Shown here piece after piece: positions 12,485 through 25,115 of a stretch of DNA of 64,000 nucleotides. The notes below the pieces were generated by a model, which made no database searches, was not told the DNA's origin, and saw only the letters and a list, made by a program, of their open reading frames with translations. Position numbers and translations under genes: made by a program. Position 1 is the first letter of the stretch. Every line of letters begins with the position of its first letter. Origin of the DNA: Aspidiotus rigidus (Eukaryota > Arthropoda > Insecta > Hemiptera > Diaspididae); assembly GCA_035079385.1 (NCBI GenBank), contig JAVHKY010000026.1:2444501-2508500 (forward strand), written 5' to 3'.

Positions 12485-12838
12485 ATGTCATTTTCGGTAT
12501 TATTCGGTATTTTCCAAATTTTCGAACGTAAAAACAATAATTACCAAAATATTATTGACAGATCCAGTTATACAGCAACAATGGATTCGTGGGATGCTTT
12601 GGGGGAACATGTACACACATTTGGAGAGCAAGAAGGAAGGAGACCAGATCCTATGTGGCCCTTTGCGAAGGAATTCAATCCCAACGTCTTTATGAAATTG
12701 TCTTATGCCAACAACTGGTGGTTATGTCAATTCTTGGCAGTAATGTTAGATGAAATTCTTTACCCAGATGATCAAGTTGATGTGACGGGACCTACTATGA
12801 GGGGAATGGTCGGAATAAGAACAAATCCAAAAAATTAA
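12485..12838 (+). CDS. Orphan ORF, possibly the 3' part of a gene cut by a repeat element
   Basis: 117-codon frame. The convincing part begins at an internal ATG near 12581 (MDSWDALGEHVHTF...) and has a protein-like composition with many W, P, N and D residues (for example MWPFAKEFNPNVF and NNWWLCQFLAVMLDEILYP). A possible splice acceptor (ttattgacag) sits just upstream. The stop codon lies exactly where the modular repeat element starts (about 12836), so the natural C-terminus may have been lost to the insertion. I do not recognise the family and no continuation was found beyond 14972. Confidence 0.35.
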   Translation: MSFSVLFGIFQIFERKNNNYQNIIDRSSYTATMDSWDALGEHVHTFGEQEGRRPDPMWPFAKEFNPNVFMKLSYANNWWLCQFLAVMLDEILYPDDQVDVTGPTMRGMVGIRTNPKN

Positions 12839-14760
12839 ATTTTCTGGCATAGCCAAATAAATGAAAATCATGTTCCATGTCTTTTATATTTTATCAGTCA
12901 TCATGAAATATTTCAGTCTAGGCTTCTACTAGGTCAAGTGTTCGTGAGATATTATTCGTTTACCCCTTTACCTCTCTTGGCGTCGTATAAGTCTTGTATG
13001 AGAAATATTTTGAGGTAATTGTGGGTGTTCTATATTTTGAGGTATCAACTTTCGGTGGGGCGAACGAGCGATCTCGCTGTTGTATTGGAATGGTATGAGA
13101 AAATTCAAGTCTTTTTTGAGAAATATGGGGTAGCGCGAACTCGCTCCGCTCGTTCGCCCCCTGTCTCGCTGTTGTATTGGAATGGTATGAGACAATTCAA
13201 GTCTAGGGGACTTGGAAAAATTTCGACTATCCAGCCATATATGATAGGAAGAGGGACTTAAAAAACTTTACCTATCTTGGCGTCGTATAAGTCTTCTATG
13301 AGAAATATGAGGTAGCGCGAACTCGCTCCGCTCGTTCGCCCCCTGTCCCGCTGTTGTATTGGAATGGTATGTGACAATTCAAGTCTAGGGGACTTGGAAA
13401 AATTTCGACTATCCAGCCTTTATTTATTTAATTGTTTAATTATTCAATTATTTAAATATTCAATTATTTAATTATTTAATATTATTTATTTATTTATTTA
13501 TTATTAATTCTTGTACTAGGTCAAGTGTTCGTGAGATATTATTCGTTTACCCCTTTACCTATCTTGGCGTCGTATAAGTCTTGTATGAGAAATATTTTGA
13601 GGTAATTGTGGGTGTTCTATATTTTGAGATATCAACTTTCGGTGGGGCGAACGAGCGATCTCGCTGTTGTATTGGAATGGTATGAGACAATTCAAGTGTA
13701 GGGGACTTGGAAAAATTTCGATTATTCAGCCTTTATTTATTTAATTATTTAATTATTCGATTATTTTATTATTTAATTATTTAATATTATTTATTTATTT
13801 ATTTATTTATCTATTTATTTATTCATTTATTTATTTATTATTAATTCTTCTACTAGGTCAAGTGTTCGTGAGATATTATTCGTTTACTCCCTTTACCTAT
13901 CTTGGCGTCGTATAAGTCTTGTAAGATAAATATTTTGAGGTAATTGTGGGTGTTCTATATTTTGAGGTATCAACTTTCGTGGGGCGAACGAGCGATCTCG
14001 CTGTTGTATTGGAATGGTATGGAAAATTCAAGTCTTCTATGAGAAATATGAGGTAGCGCGAACTCGCTCCGCTCGTTCGCCCCCTGTCTCGCTGTTGTAT
14101 TGGAATGGTATGAGACAATTCAAGTCTAGGGGACTTGGAAAAATTTCGACTATCCAGCCATATATGATAGGAAGAGGGACTTAGAAAATTTTCTAATTAT
14201 CAATTATATTAATTATTTAATTATTCATTTATTTAATTATTTATTTATTTAATTATTCAATTATTTATTTATTTATTTGATTATTTAATTATATTAATTA
14301 TTTAATTATTTATTGATTAATTAATTATTTATTTATTTATTTATTTAATTATTGATTTATTTAATTATTTAATTTTTTATTTATTATTTAATTATATTAA
14401 TTATTTATTTATTTAATTATTTAATTATTTGATTATTCAATTATTTAATTTTTAATTAATTAATTATTTAATTATTTATTTAATTATTTATTTATTTAAT
14501 TATTTAATTATTTAATTATTTAATTTTTAATTAATTAATTAATTAATTCATTAATTAATTATTTATTTATTATTATTACGCGGGTGTACTCGCGAATTTC
14601 TGAATCACCCACGGGGTAGAGATTTTCTAATTATTAATTATATTAATTATTTAATTATTTATTTATTTAATTATTTAATTATTTATTTATTTATTTAAAT
14701 ATTTATTTATTTAATTATTTAATTATTTATTTATTTATGTATTTATTTAATTATTTAATT

Positions 14761-14793
<33 letters not shown>

Positions 14794-14972
14794 TTATTAA
14801 TTATTATTATTTTTACGCGGGGTGTACTCGCGAATTTCTGAATCACCCACGGGGTAGAGATTTCTCTTGACGGGGGCGGGGGGGAGGGGGGGGGGTGTAC
14901 TCGCGAGTTTCAAAATCGGGGTCTGGCGAGAGAAAAGACATGGAACATGTCAAAAAAATGGTAAAAAAGGGG
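12836..14972 (+). mobile_element. Modular repeat element, copy 1 (unclassified, non-autonomous)
   Basis: Starts AAATTTTCTGGCATAGCC and ends ATGGAACATGTCAAAAAA, with inverted subterminal words CATGTTCCATGTC (12869-12881) and GACATGGAACATG (14937-14949). Inside are recurring modules: A, a block from TAGGTCAAGTGTTCGTGAG to GGGCGAACGAGCGATCTCGC (three times, near 12930, 13515 and 13855); B, GCGCGAACTCGCTCCGCTCG then GTTCGCCCC and a 45-bp CCATATATGATAGGA unit; C, long (TTTAATTA)-type A+T tracts (about 13420-13500, 13730-13850, 14185-14570, 14630-14810); and D, CGCGGGTGTACTCGCG...CACCCACGGGG (near 14580 and 14815). No coding sequence. A second copy lies at 26233-27992. No known superfamily recognised. 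Confidence 0.7.
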
Positions 14973-15362
14973 GAATTTCGCAATAATCACAACCAATATT
15001 AAGATTTTCGCAGGCATTCATACTCAGTTTTGAGAGATCTCAATAAACCTCAAAACGAGTGCTCTACCCAACGCAACGTGAGCTTCACGTTGAATTTCTT
15101 TTGAAATTGGTAGATTTTCCAAAAACAACCAATTTTTCTCGTAACTCACAATATTTCCGTACTATTTCGCAAAATCTCGCTATTTCACGCGTTATCGATT
15201 TTTAACCGATCAACCGGTCAATTTTTGTGTAAAATTTACCAAAATACCGGTTTATTATTGATTAACGGCTAAACCGAGTAACCAGTTATTATAATACAAA
15301 ACCTGGTTGAATGCCAATATTCAAAACTTTTTAATTATCACTACGATATTCACTCATAAAAG
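14973..15362. other. Non-coding spacer with ACCGGTTA-like words
   Basis: No gene. From about 15190 the sequence is rich in AACCGATCAACCGGT, TACCGGTTTATT and AACCGAGTAACC words, which reappear at 15605-15665 on the far side of the (CT)n tract. Together these may be the ends of one degraded element. Confidence 0.3.
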
Positions 15363-15523
<161 letters not shown>

Positions 15524-15599
15524 TTGCGTTTTGAGAGCGAAAAAGTGGAAGACCTTGGCGCTCCTCACGGAATTTTTCGGAAACTAAAAGTGATTAGAA

Positions 15600-15690
15600 T
15601 AATTCACAGCTAACCGGTTACAATGATCTTCAAATAACCGTTTAACGGGTATTGGGGAATAACCGATGACCGCCCATCACTAATAGAAAT
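15600..15690. mobile_element. Possible hAT-like transposon end
   Basis: ACCGGTTA-rich sequence ending in GACCGCCCATCACTA. Many hAT elements end in a CAGTGATGGG-type terminal inverted repeat, and the reverse complement here is TAGTGATGGGCGGTC. The matching opposite end was not located, so this is only a suggestion. Confidence 0.25.
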
Positions 15691-16700
15691 AGGTAGAACA
15701 AAGATAGTTGAAAGAATTGGAGATGATGTCGGAGTTGCTGTATAGTGCGGAAATTACAGATGAGGGAATGTTGTAGGCAGAACATTGGGTTTTAGAGGAC
15801 GGGACATGAGAAGAGATGTTGAACTGTGAGGTTAACTGGATGGCAGTAGTTACATGACGGAGAGGCGTGTAGGCGGTGAGAGTGAGTGAGTCGGGTATGG
15901 CCGGTTTTTGATTGATCTCAGTTCTTTCCAAAGATTATGCCCAGAAGCTAGGATTTTGAAAGGGTAGTATTTTTGAAAGTCGTCTACTGGTGAATGATAT
16001 GGGTCAGTAATTTTCGTAGTGTGAAATTCTTGGCCGCACGATTGACTTTTTCATGTTGAGGGTGATTGATATGACCCGGAAACCAGATGAAGGGTGACTA
16101 GTGATTTAATTGAGGTTACTGTACGAAGAATGAGGTGAATGCGTTGAGTGATGGGCTTATTTAAATAAGGTCTTATAAAGATATCTGGGAGGTAAGTGAG
16201 TCAGATAGTAGGATATAAGTTGAGTCCAGGAAGACGATCGGTAGGAGTTGAAAGACAAGAGCGATTCGCGCTCAACTCAGCAGTAAAAACGGAGGCAGAG
16301 TTTTTTTTTATCCTGTATGGAGTATGAATAGCCAGTCTTATTTTTTGTTTTAGAGCCGTCAGTGTAACATATTTTATGATCGGGGAATTCTGTGATAATT
16401 TCTGTGATTAGTTTACGTTAGGCGGCGTTATTTGATTTGGGAATATTTTTGAGATTGAATCTGATACTCGGAGGGATGAATAGCCATGAGGAAATGAGTG
16501 ATTTAATAGGGACGAGCGGATTGAGTTTGGGGATGCAGTGAAGATGGGGCTTAAGAAAATTTAGTAAGGTACTTTGAGGGGAGGAGAAGGCAGTGTGGGT
16601 AGGGAGTTCCAGAAATTGAGCTGACGGTGCGAGGAAGTTGGTAATTGATTCTTTCAAAAGCTGAGAGCTAAATTTCTTATGGTCGTAACTGAAATTTTCT
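15690..16700 (-). mobile_element. Non-LTR retrotransposon remnant (RNase H region)
   Basis: Minus-strand translation gives a linker ending near 16418, then CYTDGSKTKNKTGYSYSIQ (RNase H motif YTDGSK, around 16330-16380), then a broken frame with FPGHINHPQHEKVNRAAKN (around 16030-16080, the H...N.E.VN.AAK end of RNase H). The 15680-15931 minus frame resembles the C-terminal tail of the same kind of element. Stops and shifts throughout: dead copy. Related minus-strand fragments lie at 26155-26230 and 40840-41660. Confidence 0.65.
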
Positions 16701-16799
16701 CCTGAAATTCTTAAGAAACATAGCTGGGAAAATTTGATGTACCGAAGTTATGAGAGTGAAATTAGGATAGCTCTAAAAAGTTCGACTAGGAGGAAATTT

Positions 16800-17225
16800 T
16801 TCTATATCTAATTATCCATCGGTTCACAGCGAATGCCGCCTTCCGATGACCCAGCCTCCATTTCCTTCGATCCATTCAGATACAATTTAATATGTTCTGT
16901 AGCCACATCTCATCCGCTACCCTAGCGATTCAGCTCTCCCTCTTCGCTCATTGGGATGCGACTCACTGACCTTCCTTGGTGGCCATTCATCCGCCATTTT
17001 TCGTACATTTCCGTACCATATCAGCCGTCTCGTCTTGATATGAACCTCCGTGGTTTCCCTGATGGTTTCATTTCAGCATCTTTCCAGTTTTGACCGCCTG
17101 GCTGCTCTCCTCTAGAAATCCATTTCAGTTGCTAGGAAGAGATTCTCTGTCCTTTTCTTCAACGGCCAGACTCGCAGCCATAAGTGATAATACTTTTTCT
17201 CGATGTATCGAACATTCGTTTTTTA
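16800..17225 (-). mobile_element. LINE-like remnant, C-terminal end of reverse transcriptase ORF
   Basis: On the minus strand the broken translation shows EMDF.RRAARRSKLERC.NE and TRRLIWYGNVRKMADEWPP followed by RRGRAES and a WIEGNGGWVIGRRHS end. This pattern (RR.ARRS.L.R..NE, LRWYGHV.RM, W..DR..W..G.GRR) is typical of the tail of very common insect LINE-type ORFs. Frames are broken by several stops. Confidence 0.6.
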
Positions 17226-17229
17226 TTTT

Positions 17230-20200
17230 CTCTTTTTTTTCTGCCATTATTCTAATAAGTATCGTTTAAAGGTCCAACTGCTAGAAACTTCATGACAAAC
17301 TGTTGAACTCGAGGCGGTTGTCAGCAAAATCAGGATTGTGTGTCCAAATTCTATGGAAAGAAGCAGAGACTTGTGCATGTTTTCATAATTTCTCAATATG
17401 AGTACACTATAGTCATAGTATAACTCACAGCCAAAAATTAACCTTGGCAATATATTTGATGAGCAAAGTTTCTTTTTTAAAACTCTGGGAGAGAATTCTT
17501 GAAGGGATATTTTCAAATTTTATTTGCAGATCATGGTATAAATATTAGTGAGCTTAAGAAAGTCTTCAAATACACTACGATAAGCTCAAGAAAACCTTAT
17601 TTCATGCCACCCTCTCCAAGTATGAATTCTTAAGATGGGTAGAAATTCAGAGCTTAGTCAAAAAAGCCAGAACATTACTAACAGTGATATGTGTAGTAAG
17701 TTTACGAGAGTAGTTGAAGAAAGGTTGGGTAAGGAAGTTAGTCCTCCTGTTTCCTCATGAACAATTGATTTACGAGGGACTTTCTCGAAAGATTGTTAGC
17801 AAATTTGTGAATATTTTTCTCGTATTTTCAGATATATGATTCAGACTGTTTTCGAGCAAATGAAAGGAAGGCAATTATTGTTTGAACCTGTCAGTGGTCG
17901 CACAGATGGAAGTCTTGAAGCGAAGCCTCCATAGTAGCAGTATTATATCAACCAGTCGGAAAGCAAACCTTCAGGAAATTGAATTAAGCGAATTTTTCCA
18001 CTCTGCTAGCGCTAAGCTCACCATGTGCGGTGATGATTGGGCATCTGCTAAATATATAGGGGGTTCAATGGAACAACTTCAATAATTTCTCATTTTTACA
18101 GATTCACGCTCGAGATCACGATTTTCTGGAAAAATATGAACTCTAGTCCCATAAGTAGCCTACTTCTTATTCCGGTACCTACTATCATTAATTGCCCCCC
18201 TTTATAAACATGTTTCTCATTATAAGTCATCTATTAAAGCGAATGGAGGCCGCGGAGCGTCGGCAGAACGTCGGCGAGGTCCAACGTCTCCGAGAGTTTG
18301 AAAAACATTGAATTACAGTAAATGATTCACGAGAGATTCTCATTTACTCAGACTCAAGACACCACGATTTACTTTCTTCAGTGTAATTTCCCTTCTTGTT
18401 CGAAAGTAAGTAAAACCTATCTATACTACATTCGATAAATCTTTTTTGTTCGTATAACCAATACCAATACCAATGACATATCTCACTTCTTTCTGGGTGA
18501 GATTTTTGACCAGTTCGTTTTTCTAGACAGTCTAGGGCTTATTCTTGTTTTTGGTAGCCCGTATACTCTTGAATTCTTCAATCGTTCTGATTTCAACTCT
18601 CACAATCAAGCCATACTCAACTTCACAGTCGGTAATCTCGTATGCTCATAGATGTGAATATCAAGAGCAAATTCAGTCAGAGTAGTTCAACTGAAAAACA
18701 TTTGACATGTTTGAAGAACAATTTAGTCTCTATACCAATCGAATTGAATTTCATGAATCTAGAAACTTTGAGTATTAAACTTGCGCTTGTTACGTTTAAT
18801 GTGTTTCTTATCAAATTTTTCAGAACTTGTGAGTACACGGTTTGAAAATAGCCGTCACCGTCAGTAAACTACTGAGTAAAAATCAAACTATCGCAGTTCT
18901 ATATCCAGCCATCTACGAAAGAATGGAACCGAATAATTCTTAGTTACGAAGAAGGAAGTACATATATGTATAGCTACCTTGTACAAAAATGATACCGTTC
19001 TACACATCAAGAACTATTCCGTGCTGCCTAACTAGAATGTTGCAGGTAGAACCTATTCGAGCACAAAAATCGTCGGTAATTCGTTCCAAATGATCCTTTT
19101 CACAGCGTTTCCGAAGAAAATTATCTTGAAAATATTCTTTCGCAAGTCGAAGAATGGTTTTCAGACCAACCTTCACAAAAAGTTTCACAAGTTCTAGGCG
19201 CCTGTAACCAGAACTCATGTTGATTTGAATTATACTTAAATGTACGTTGGAAAGAATATTAACTTTTGATCGGTTTTTCTAAATGCCGCGTATTAAATGT
19301 CATTCATTCACAATAACAAACTTGAAATCTGAAAAGAGGGAGAGGAGAAAAGCGCATTAAGAAAAACAATAAATCGACTATCATATCAACTCCATAAAAG
19401 TCTGTAAAAATACAATATTGGAACAGATTTGTGAACCAGACTCATAACGTACCAACCTTAATATTCATTCCGGGTGTAACGCTTTTACATAGGTGTCCAC
19501 TTATGTCTCGTGAAAATTTAGCACGATTATTAAATAATGTATCAATGAAAAAAATTAATGGAAATCGACGCAAATTATATACATTTTCTTTTCTCTAATA
19601 CACCAGAAAGCTCTTAACTTGATGGCTCAATTTTCGAATTGCGTCGCATTTAACTTGTCTACAACCGCGCAAAAAGAACACCCGCACCTGACAATAAAAG
19701 AAGCCTCTTCATTGATGCGGCATTTTTGTAATCATAGAAACAACTGCCATAGATTTAATCTAAATTGAAATTTCTACATACGTCCTAATAGAGAGGGTGA
19801 GAGTTGCAGAGTGAGTAGAAAGATTTATTAATCATGAACGTATAGGTATTGAATTCTATAATATTGCCAAGCTTTTGATAATTTGTTTCGCTGTGTTTTC
19901 AAACTCGAGAAATAAATTGACAGAATTGTTAAAATTTATATTTAAAATATTTTGTAGGTACTCAGCGACATGAACATAATTTCTAAGACTGCTCCAATCT
20001 TCTGTCAACTCATGTTTTCACAATTTTCCTCGCTAGAGTTCTCCGAAGTGATAACGCTGCTCCCATTGGAGCATCTGCCGATTCAGTGTATTCGATTGGA
20101 AGTGGATGGTAGTACTTTTCCATTTCCATTTGTAGGACTTTATTACGCAGTAGAGCCGAGCCAGTTGCCAGTATCTTCGTTATTCGTTTCTCTTTTAATT

Positions 20201-20330
20201 TTTCCTGAGATACAATACTGTGAAAAAATATAACAAAAAAATTTGACGGTTAATTAAATGTCTGATCAAGAATTTTCTACGTGGACAGAAATTTTCCAAA
20301 AAAAACTCTTCCGAAAATTAATCATTGCGC
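17230..20330. other. No recognisable gene
   Basis: About 3 kb of A+T-rich sequence without any identifiable element. The small open frames (17247-17516 minus, 17882-18085 plus, 18642-18845 plus, 19970-20233 plus) have no motif and no splice context. A short locally G+C-rich patch (GAGGCCGCGGAGCGTCGG, near 18246) stands out, but nothing explains it. Confidence 0.4.
19000..19218 (-). CDS. Small hypothetical ORF
   Basis: 72 codons from ATG to TAG (begins MSSGYRRLELVKLFVKVGLK). Composition is protein-like (charged, with two Cys in FCARIGSTC), unlike the neighbouring A+T-rich frames. No signal peptide, no family recognised and no splice partners identified. It could be an isolated exon or chance. 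Confidence 0.2.
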   Translation of the reverse strand: MSSGYRRLELVKLFVKVGLKTILRLAKEYFQDNFLRKRCEKDHLERITDDFCARIGSTCNILVRQHGIVLDV

Positions 20331-20352
20331 TTGAATCTTATGTCCCATGGCT

Positions 20353-21455
20353 TGTTCTATACTACGCTTTTGTGTACCTGTGGAGAGCAGAGTAAACCGG
20401 GCTCTAAAGGCAGTGGTGCGTTGGATCGAGTCGGCTGGACTCGAACTTGCAGTTGGTAAGACGGAGGCCATTTTATTTACGACCCGTCGAAAGTTCAGTC
20501 CACCCACCTTTCGCCTGCAAGGTGTGGAAATAGAAACCAAGAAGTGAATGAAGTACCTGGGCATCTGGTTTGACTCAACGCTGAGCTTCAAGCATCATTT
20601 CCTGATGGCAGCGGAAAAGGCGGGTAGGGTAGTTGGATACCTGAGCCGCCTGATGAGGAACCTAGGAGGACTGAGAGAAGCAAGAAAAAGGATTAAGATG
20701 AGCACCGCCTTGTCGATCCTCCTATATGATGCCCCAGTATGGGCCAACTCCATGAAGATACTATACAGAAGGAGAGAGATGGTAAAGACCCAACAATGAG
20801 CTGAGCTGAGATGTGTTAGTGCTTACCGCACTGTCTCGACAGAGGCTCTTTGCGTATTAGCACGTTCACCACTAATCGACTTCCGGTGGTGTTCAAAGCA
20901 AAAAAGACGACAAAGACCAATCAAGAGGCTTCACGGGTTAAGCAGGAGGCCAGACGCAAAATGGAAAGCAAGAATTGCCCGGACCGAGCTGGACACGCGG
21001 ACGACCCCTGTGTTAATACGCGACCTTGATGAGTAGATGAACCGAGTCCATGGTCTGCTGAACTTTCACCTGACGCAGGTGTTAAGCGGCCATGGCTGCT
21101 TCAACAAATACCTTCCGAGAAGTTAAGGAAAGTTGAGCAGGCAACTTTTTCGCACTGTAACCAAGCGCGGTATGATAGACCCCGACACACCTCATTTGAG
21201 TATGAGGCGAAGAGGCGTGAGCGGGACAAGCTTAGTCGGTCTCTTCAAGAACTCGGGGTAGATGGAGCGCTTGCCCCAAGTAGCCTGGTATCCACCATGC
21301 TAGGTTCCGAAGAAGCATGGAACCAGGTGTCTGTCGTGAAGAGGAGGATAGACTGGAAATGGAATAGACAAATGCAAGATCAAGCTATGGCCTACTATTC
21401 ACCCGTGTACCATCAACATCCAGATTTGCAGGAAGAAGAGGAAGATGATTTCTGA
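20353..21455 (+). mobile_element. R1-like non-LTR retrotransposon remnant (RT C-terminus and tail)
   Basis: Broken frames give RVNRALKAVVRWIESAGLEL, GKTEAILFTTRR, then after one stop KYLGIWFDSTLSFKHH and the Ala-rich A.KAGRVVGYLSRLMRNLGG segment, typical of the region after the RT active site in R1/LOA-type LINEs. Downstream (about 21170-21450) comes HTSFEYEAKRRERDKLSRSL...MLGSEEAWNQVSVVKRRIDW, which matches the usual C-terminal tail. The active-site part is missing, so the copy is 5'-truncated and dead. Confidence 0.75.
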
Positions 21456-21499
21456 AGAAAGAATACGATGAAGAAACTGCAACAGCGATCTACTATCCA

Positions 21500-23556
21500 C
21501 TCCATCAAGGAGGACAGGCGGCGTTGCACATGCGACACAAGCGAATACTACGCTTATAGTAGGCCTATATCGGAGAATCTCAGTCGGAACTACAATCTAA
21601 CTATAGCAGCATGTTGTTGTCCACCCCTTACAAAATAGAAGAAGCACAACACATCGACGTCTTCAGAAAACTCGGTCCAAAATTTATAATTGTAGGAGAC
21701 TACAACGTCAAGCATACTACTTGGGGTTCACGCCTAATAACCCCCGGGAAGAGCCAGAACCACTAAACGCTATAAACTCGTTCTCATGCGGTTACCACTC
21801 TTTATTTACTCCAACATATTGGCCAACTGACAACAATAAAATTCCTGACCTGCTCGACTTTTACATCAATAAAGGCATATTTTATTTGCGTACACAAAAA
21901 CATTATAGGGATAGAAGATCTTTCAGCTGACCACACGCCATCAGTGATGTTGATCTGCTGTAATCAGGAAAAAGAAGAAACCCACCTTGATTTCCCTAAC
22001 AGAAATATCAAATGGGATGACTTTCGAGGAAAATTACATGCTCAAGCTCAAAACTAGAGAGGAGCTAGAACACCGAACGGAATGCTTCATCCACCTAGCT
22101 TTACACCACCACCAAAAGAAACTCCGGCTTATGCAGCAAGCTATCCATGGAAAATAAGACAATTTGAATTAGTTAAGGAACAAAGCTCGCAAACAGTGGC
22201 ACAATACTCGTAACCCTGTTTGCAAGAATGTGTTCAATAGAATTAGCTACCAGCTCGACAGAAGCACCAAAAAGTTCAAACAAGACAGCTTTCATGATTA
22301 CCTACCTAGAAAACTTGAGCCCTGAAGCAGAAAACAACTATTCGTTATGGAGAGCCACAAGCAGATCCAAGAGACCTTCGGCGCACATACCATCATTAAA
22401 AAACCACTTAGGAAACACCACAAACTACCAAAACGAAATCTAGGTCAAGCTAGTGACACCACAAGAAGTGATCAACGAAATCAAGAACAAGAACCAGAAG
22501 AAAACGCCAGGAACTGATGCGATCTCAACTAAAATTCTGAAAGAACTAGCCTACCACGTAAAGGCATTGTAATGCTAGGTAACACACCTCTCCAATGCAT
22601 GCCAGTATCAGACTTCGTTATGTACCCAAGTGTCTCAAATAATGATGATCAAGAAACCTGGAAAACCTCCAACTGAAGAGAAGTCATACAGATCGATATC
22701 TCTGCTCACAGCTATTGCCAAGTTAGGTACTCGCAAAAATCCGCGTAAAACGCATCAAGCCTTACGTGGAGGTACCCAACTTCCAATTTGGATTTAGATC
22801 CCGTCCTGCGACTGTTGAACAAATACAGAGAGTTGTTGCGAGCATCGAAAGAGCCCTCGAAGAAAAGAAGTACTGTGTGGCAATCCTCATGGATGTGGCA
22901 CGAGCCTTCGATAAGGTATAGCACGACGGACTCATATAAAAATTTGAAACGTAAGACCTATGTAAGTTAATGAAACCTTACCTATCTAAAAGGACTTTCA
23001 GAGTAGTCGACGAGGAGGCAAAATCGGGCTTGGTGTGCAGCAGGTAAGCGTTTGTACCTGTTGTACACTGCCGATATCTCAACCTCACCAGAAACTGAAA
23101 TTGCCACCTTTGCTGATGATACAGCAATCACAGCAAGCAGTTAATTGCAACAGATCGCTACAGGCCGTCTGCAGCAAGCATTGTAATTAACAGAATATCC
23201 GAATGGGCCCAACAGTGGAAGATTAAGCTACACGCTCAGAAAACCGTACATGTCATCTTTGCTCTTCGTAACAGAGATCCTCACCATCGTGTATACATCA
23301 GTGGCGTTCAGATCCAACGGAAGAAGTCAGCGTAGTACCTAGGACTCAATTTAGATTCCAGGCTAACCTGGAAACCCCACTTAGAACAGAAAGCTTACTA
23401 AATAAAGCAGAAGATATGAGAGATGTATTAGCTGATAGACCGGTACCTATTCTAAAATGAAACTCAACTCGAAAAAACTCGTCTACCAGGCTAGGTATCG
23501 AATTATGGGGATGCACCAAACGTTAAACCGCTTCATCATACAGAGGGAGCAGGTTT
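21500..23556 (+). mobile_element. Jockey-like LINE, 5' part (endonuclease + RT), interrupted by a PLE
   Basis: Endonuclease motif VGDYNVKHTTWGSR at 21692-21735, then SADHTPSVM (about 21925). RT segments: KKTPGTDAISTKILKEL (about 22500), PNFQFGFRSRPATVEQIQRV (about 22780), YCVAILMDVARAFDKV (about 22875), FADDTAIT (catalytic, 23109-23132), LGLNLDSRLTWKPHL (about 23341) and GIELWGCTKR (about 23498-23527). Many stops and shifts. Coding continues as FIIQREQVL up to about 23556 and resumes at 25816 after an inserted PLE. Confidence 0.8.
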
Positions 23557-25060
23557 TAAGCCAGTGCGGGGCCACTGAAAACCCCCTTTTCAATTTCCCT
23601 CACTATGTCAAGGAGGTTCGGAATGCGATTAATAAAAGTTTCGTTATCATTACAAAACCCTCAGTGAAAAAACGTTTGCTCGAACCTAATCCTGTACCTC
23701 CTTTATTGTGCGGGTTGCCTAAAGTTCATAAGGCCAAAACTCCCATGCGGCCCGTCGTATTTTACCTCGCCAAATACCTGGACCGTTGGTTTAAATTTCA
23801 TATCGAATACGAGCCTCTTTACTCCGTCAGAAATTCAGTCTCCTTGGCCAATAGGCTTAAAGATGAAATACTCCCTCCTGGTACTATTTTATGCTCCTTC
23901 GATGTGGTCGGTCTGTTTCCAAACAAAGCGGCCACCCTCCAATATCTAGGCGACCTTCTTGTTAAACGTAATACTCCTCATGAAGAGTTGCAGGAGTTCT
24001 TCGACCTACTCAACGTCTGCTGGTCCCCTAATTTTTGTAAATTTAATGATAAATATTTTGAATTCGTGGAGGAAGTGGGCATTCCCATTGGATCCCCGTT
24101 GGGTTCCCTTGTTTCGGAGGTATTTGTGTCAAGATTTGAGGCTGACCTCTTTTCCTCGGGCCAGACTTTCTTAAATCACGTTCACTATTGGCACAGATAT
24201 GTGGATGACGTGCTATGTGCGTGGACAGGTCCCCAAGAACTCCTTGGTGAGTTTCTTAAGTATCTAAATGCTCAGTTCCCCTCCTAACTTCTTGGACCGT
24301 ACCATCTCCGAAAGAGATGGGGCCCAAAGATACTTCGACCGATATTGTTGTCCACGGCGCGTCATTCTGCCCTGTCGCCTACAAAATAGCTGCTTTTAAT
24401 AGTTTCATTCATCGACTCACTAATATCCCTTTGAGTCAAGCAGCCTTCCAGAAAGAACTACGTACTATAAAGTACTTGGCTCGGGTAAACGAGGTCAACT
24501 TGGACATTGATCTGATGGTCCGTAGGAAGATCACGCGACAATACCTTGATTCTACTACCTCCCTCCCTCGAGAGGAGAGTCGTGAAGGCAGAAAGCATTG
24601 GATTAAGCTCTCCTTCCTGGGTAAGTTCTTGTTAAATTTGAGTCGCGTCCTTCGGCCCTTTGGTTTCCGGCCGGTTTTCTATAATCTTAATACATTAATA
24701 GGACTGCTCGTTAGATTGAAAGACCCTATACCACCATTACAGAGGAGTGGGATTTATAGTATAAGATGCAACGACTGTGACGGAATCTACATAGGTGAGA
24801 CCGGCCGCCAACTCCAAGTAAGAGTGGCTGAGCACTTGAAAGCCTGGAAAAAGGGCCATAGTTTCAGGGACGGGTCGGAGACCCTCCTCCATGGAGAAAG
24901 ATCGCATTTCAAACGAATGGCGCTGGAAAATATCGAGATCATTCGCCACCTGAACAGCGATAACATAACCGTATATTCCGGACGAGGGATTGGTTAAACT
25001 AATTTATGAGTATGACTCACATCGCGAGGAGTCGTTAGTTCAATCCTCACCGTTGTTTTC
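23557..25060 (+). mobile_element. Penelope-like element copy 3 (RT + GIY-YIG), 5'-truncated, different family
   Basis: RT frame to 24287 with LCGLPKVHKAKTPMRPVV, SFDVVGLFPN, GIPIGSPLGSLVSEVF and an intact catalytic YVDD (24198-24209). A stop/frameshift at about 24285 separates it from the thumb and a complete GIY-YIG frame (GIYSIRCNDCDGIYIGETGR, 24755-24810), open to 24997. The first about 33 codons of the 23457 frame belong to the LINE into which it inserted. The protein is clearly different from PLE copies 1 and 2, so at least two PLE families invaded this region. Confidence 0.85.
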
Positions 25061-25115
25061 TGTCGTCGACTGTTAACAGGGAACCTGTTTTATGGGGGGC
25101 TATTTGAGAAATCTG

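Noticed and set aside
23457..23560. N-terminus of the PLE copy 3 protein
   Set aside because: These codons are Jockey-like LINE sequence (the GIELWGCTKR frame overlaps it); the PLE starts after about 23556.
25010..25065. tRNA-like sequence around AGTTCAATCCTCACC
   Set aside because: No acceptor stem, D-arm or GGTTCRANYCC box; not a tRNA.
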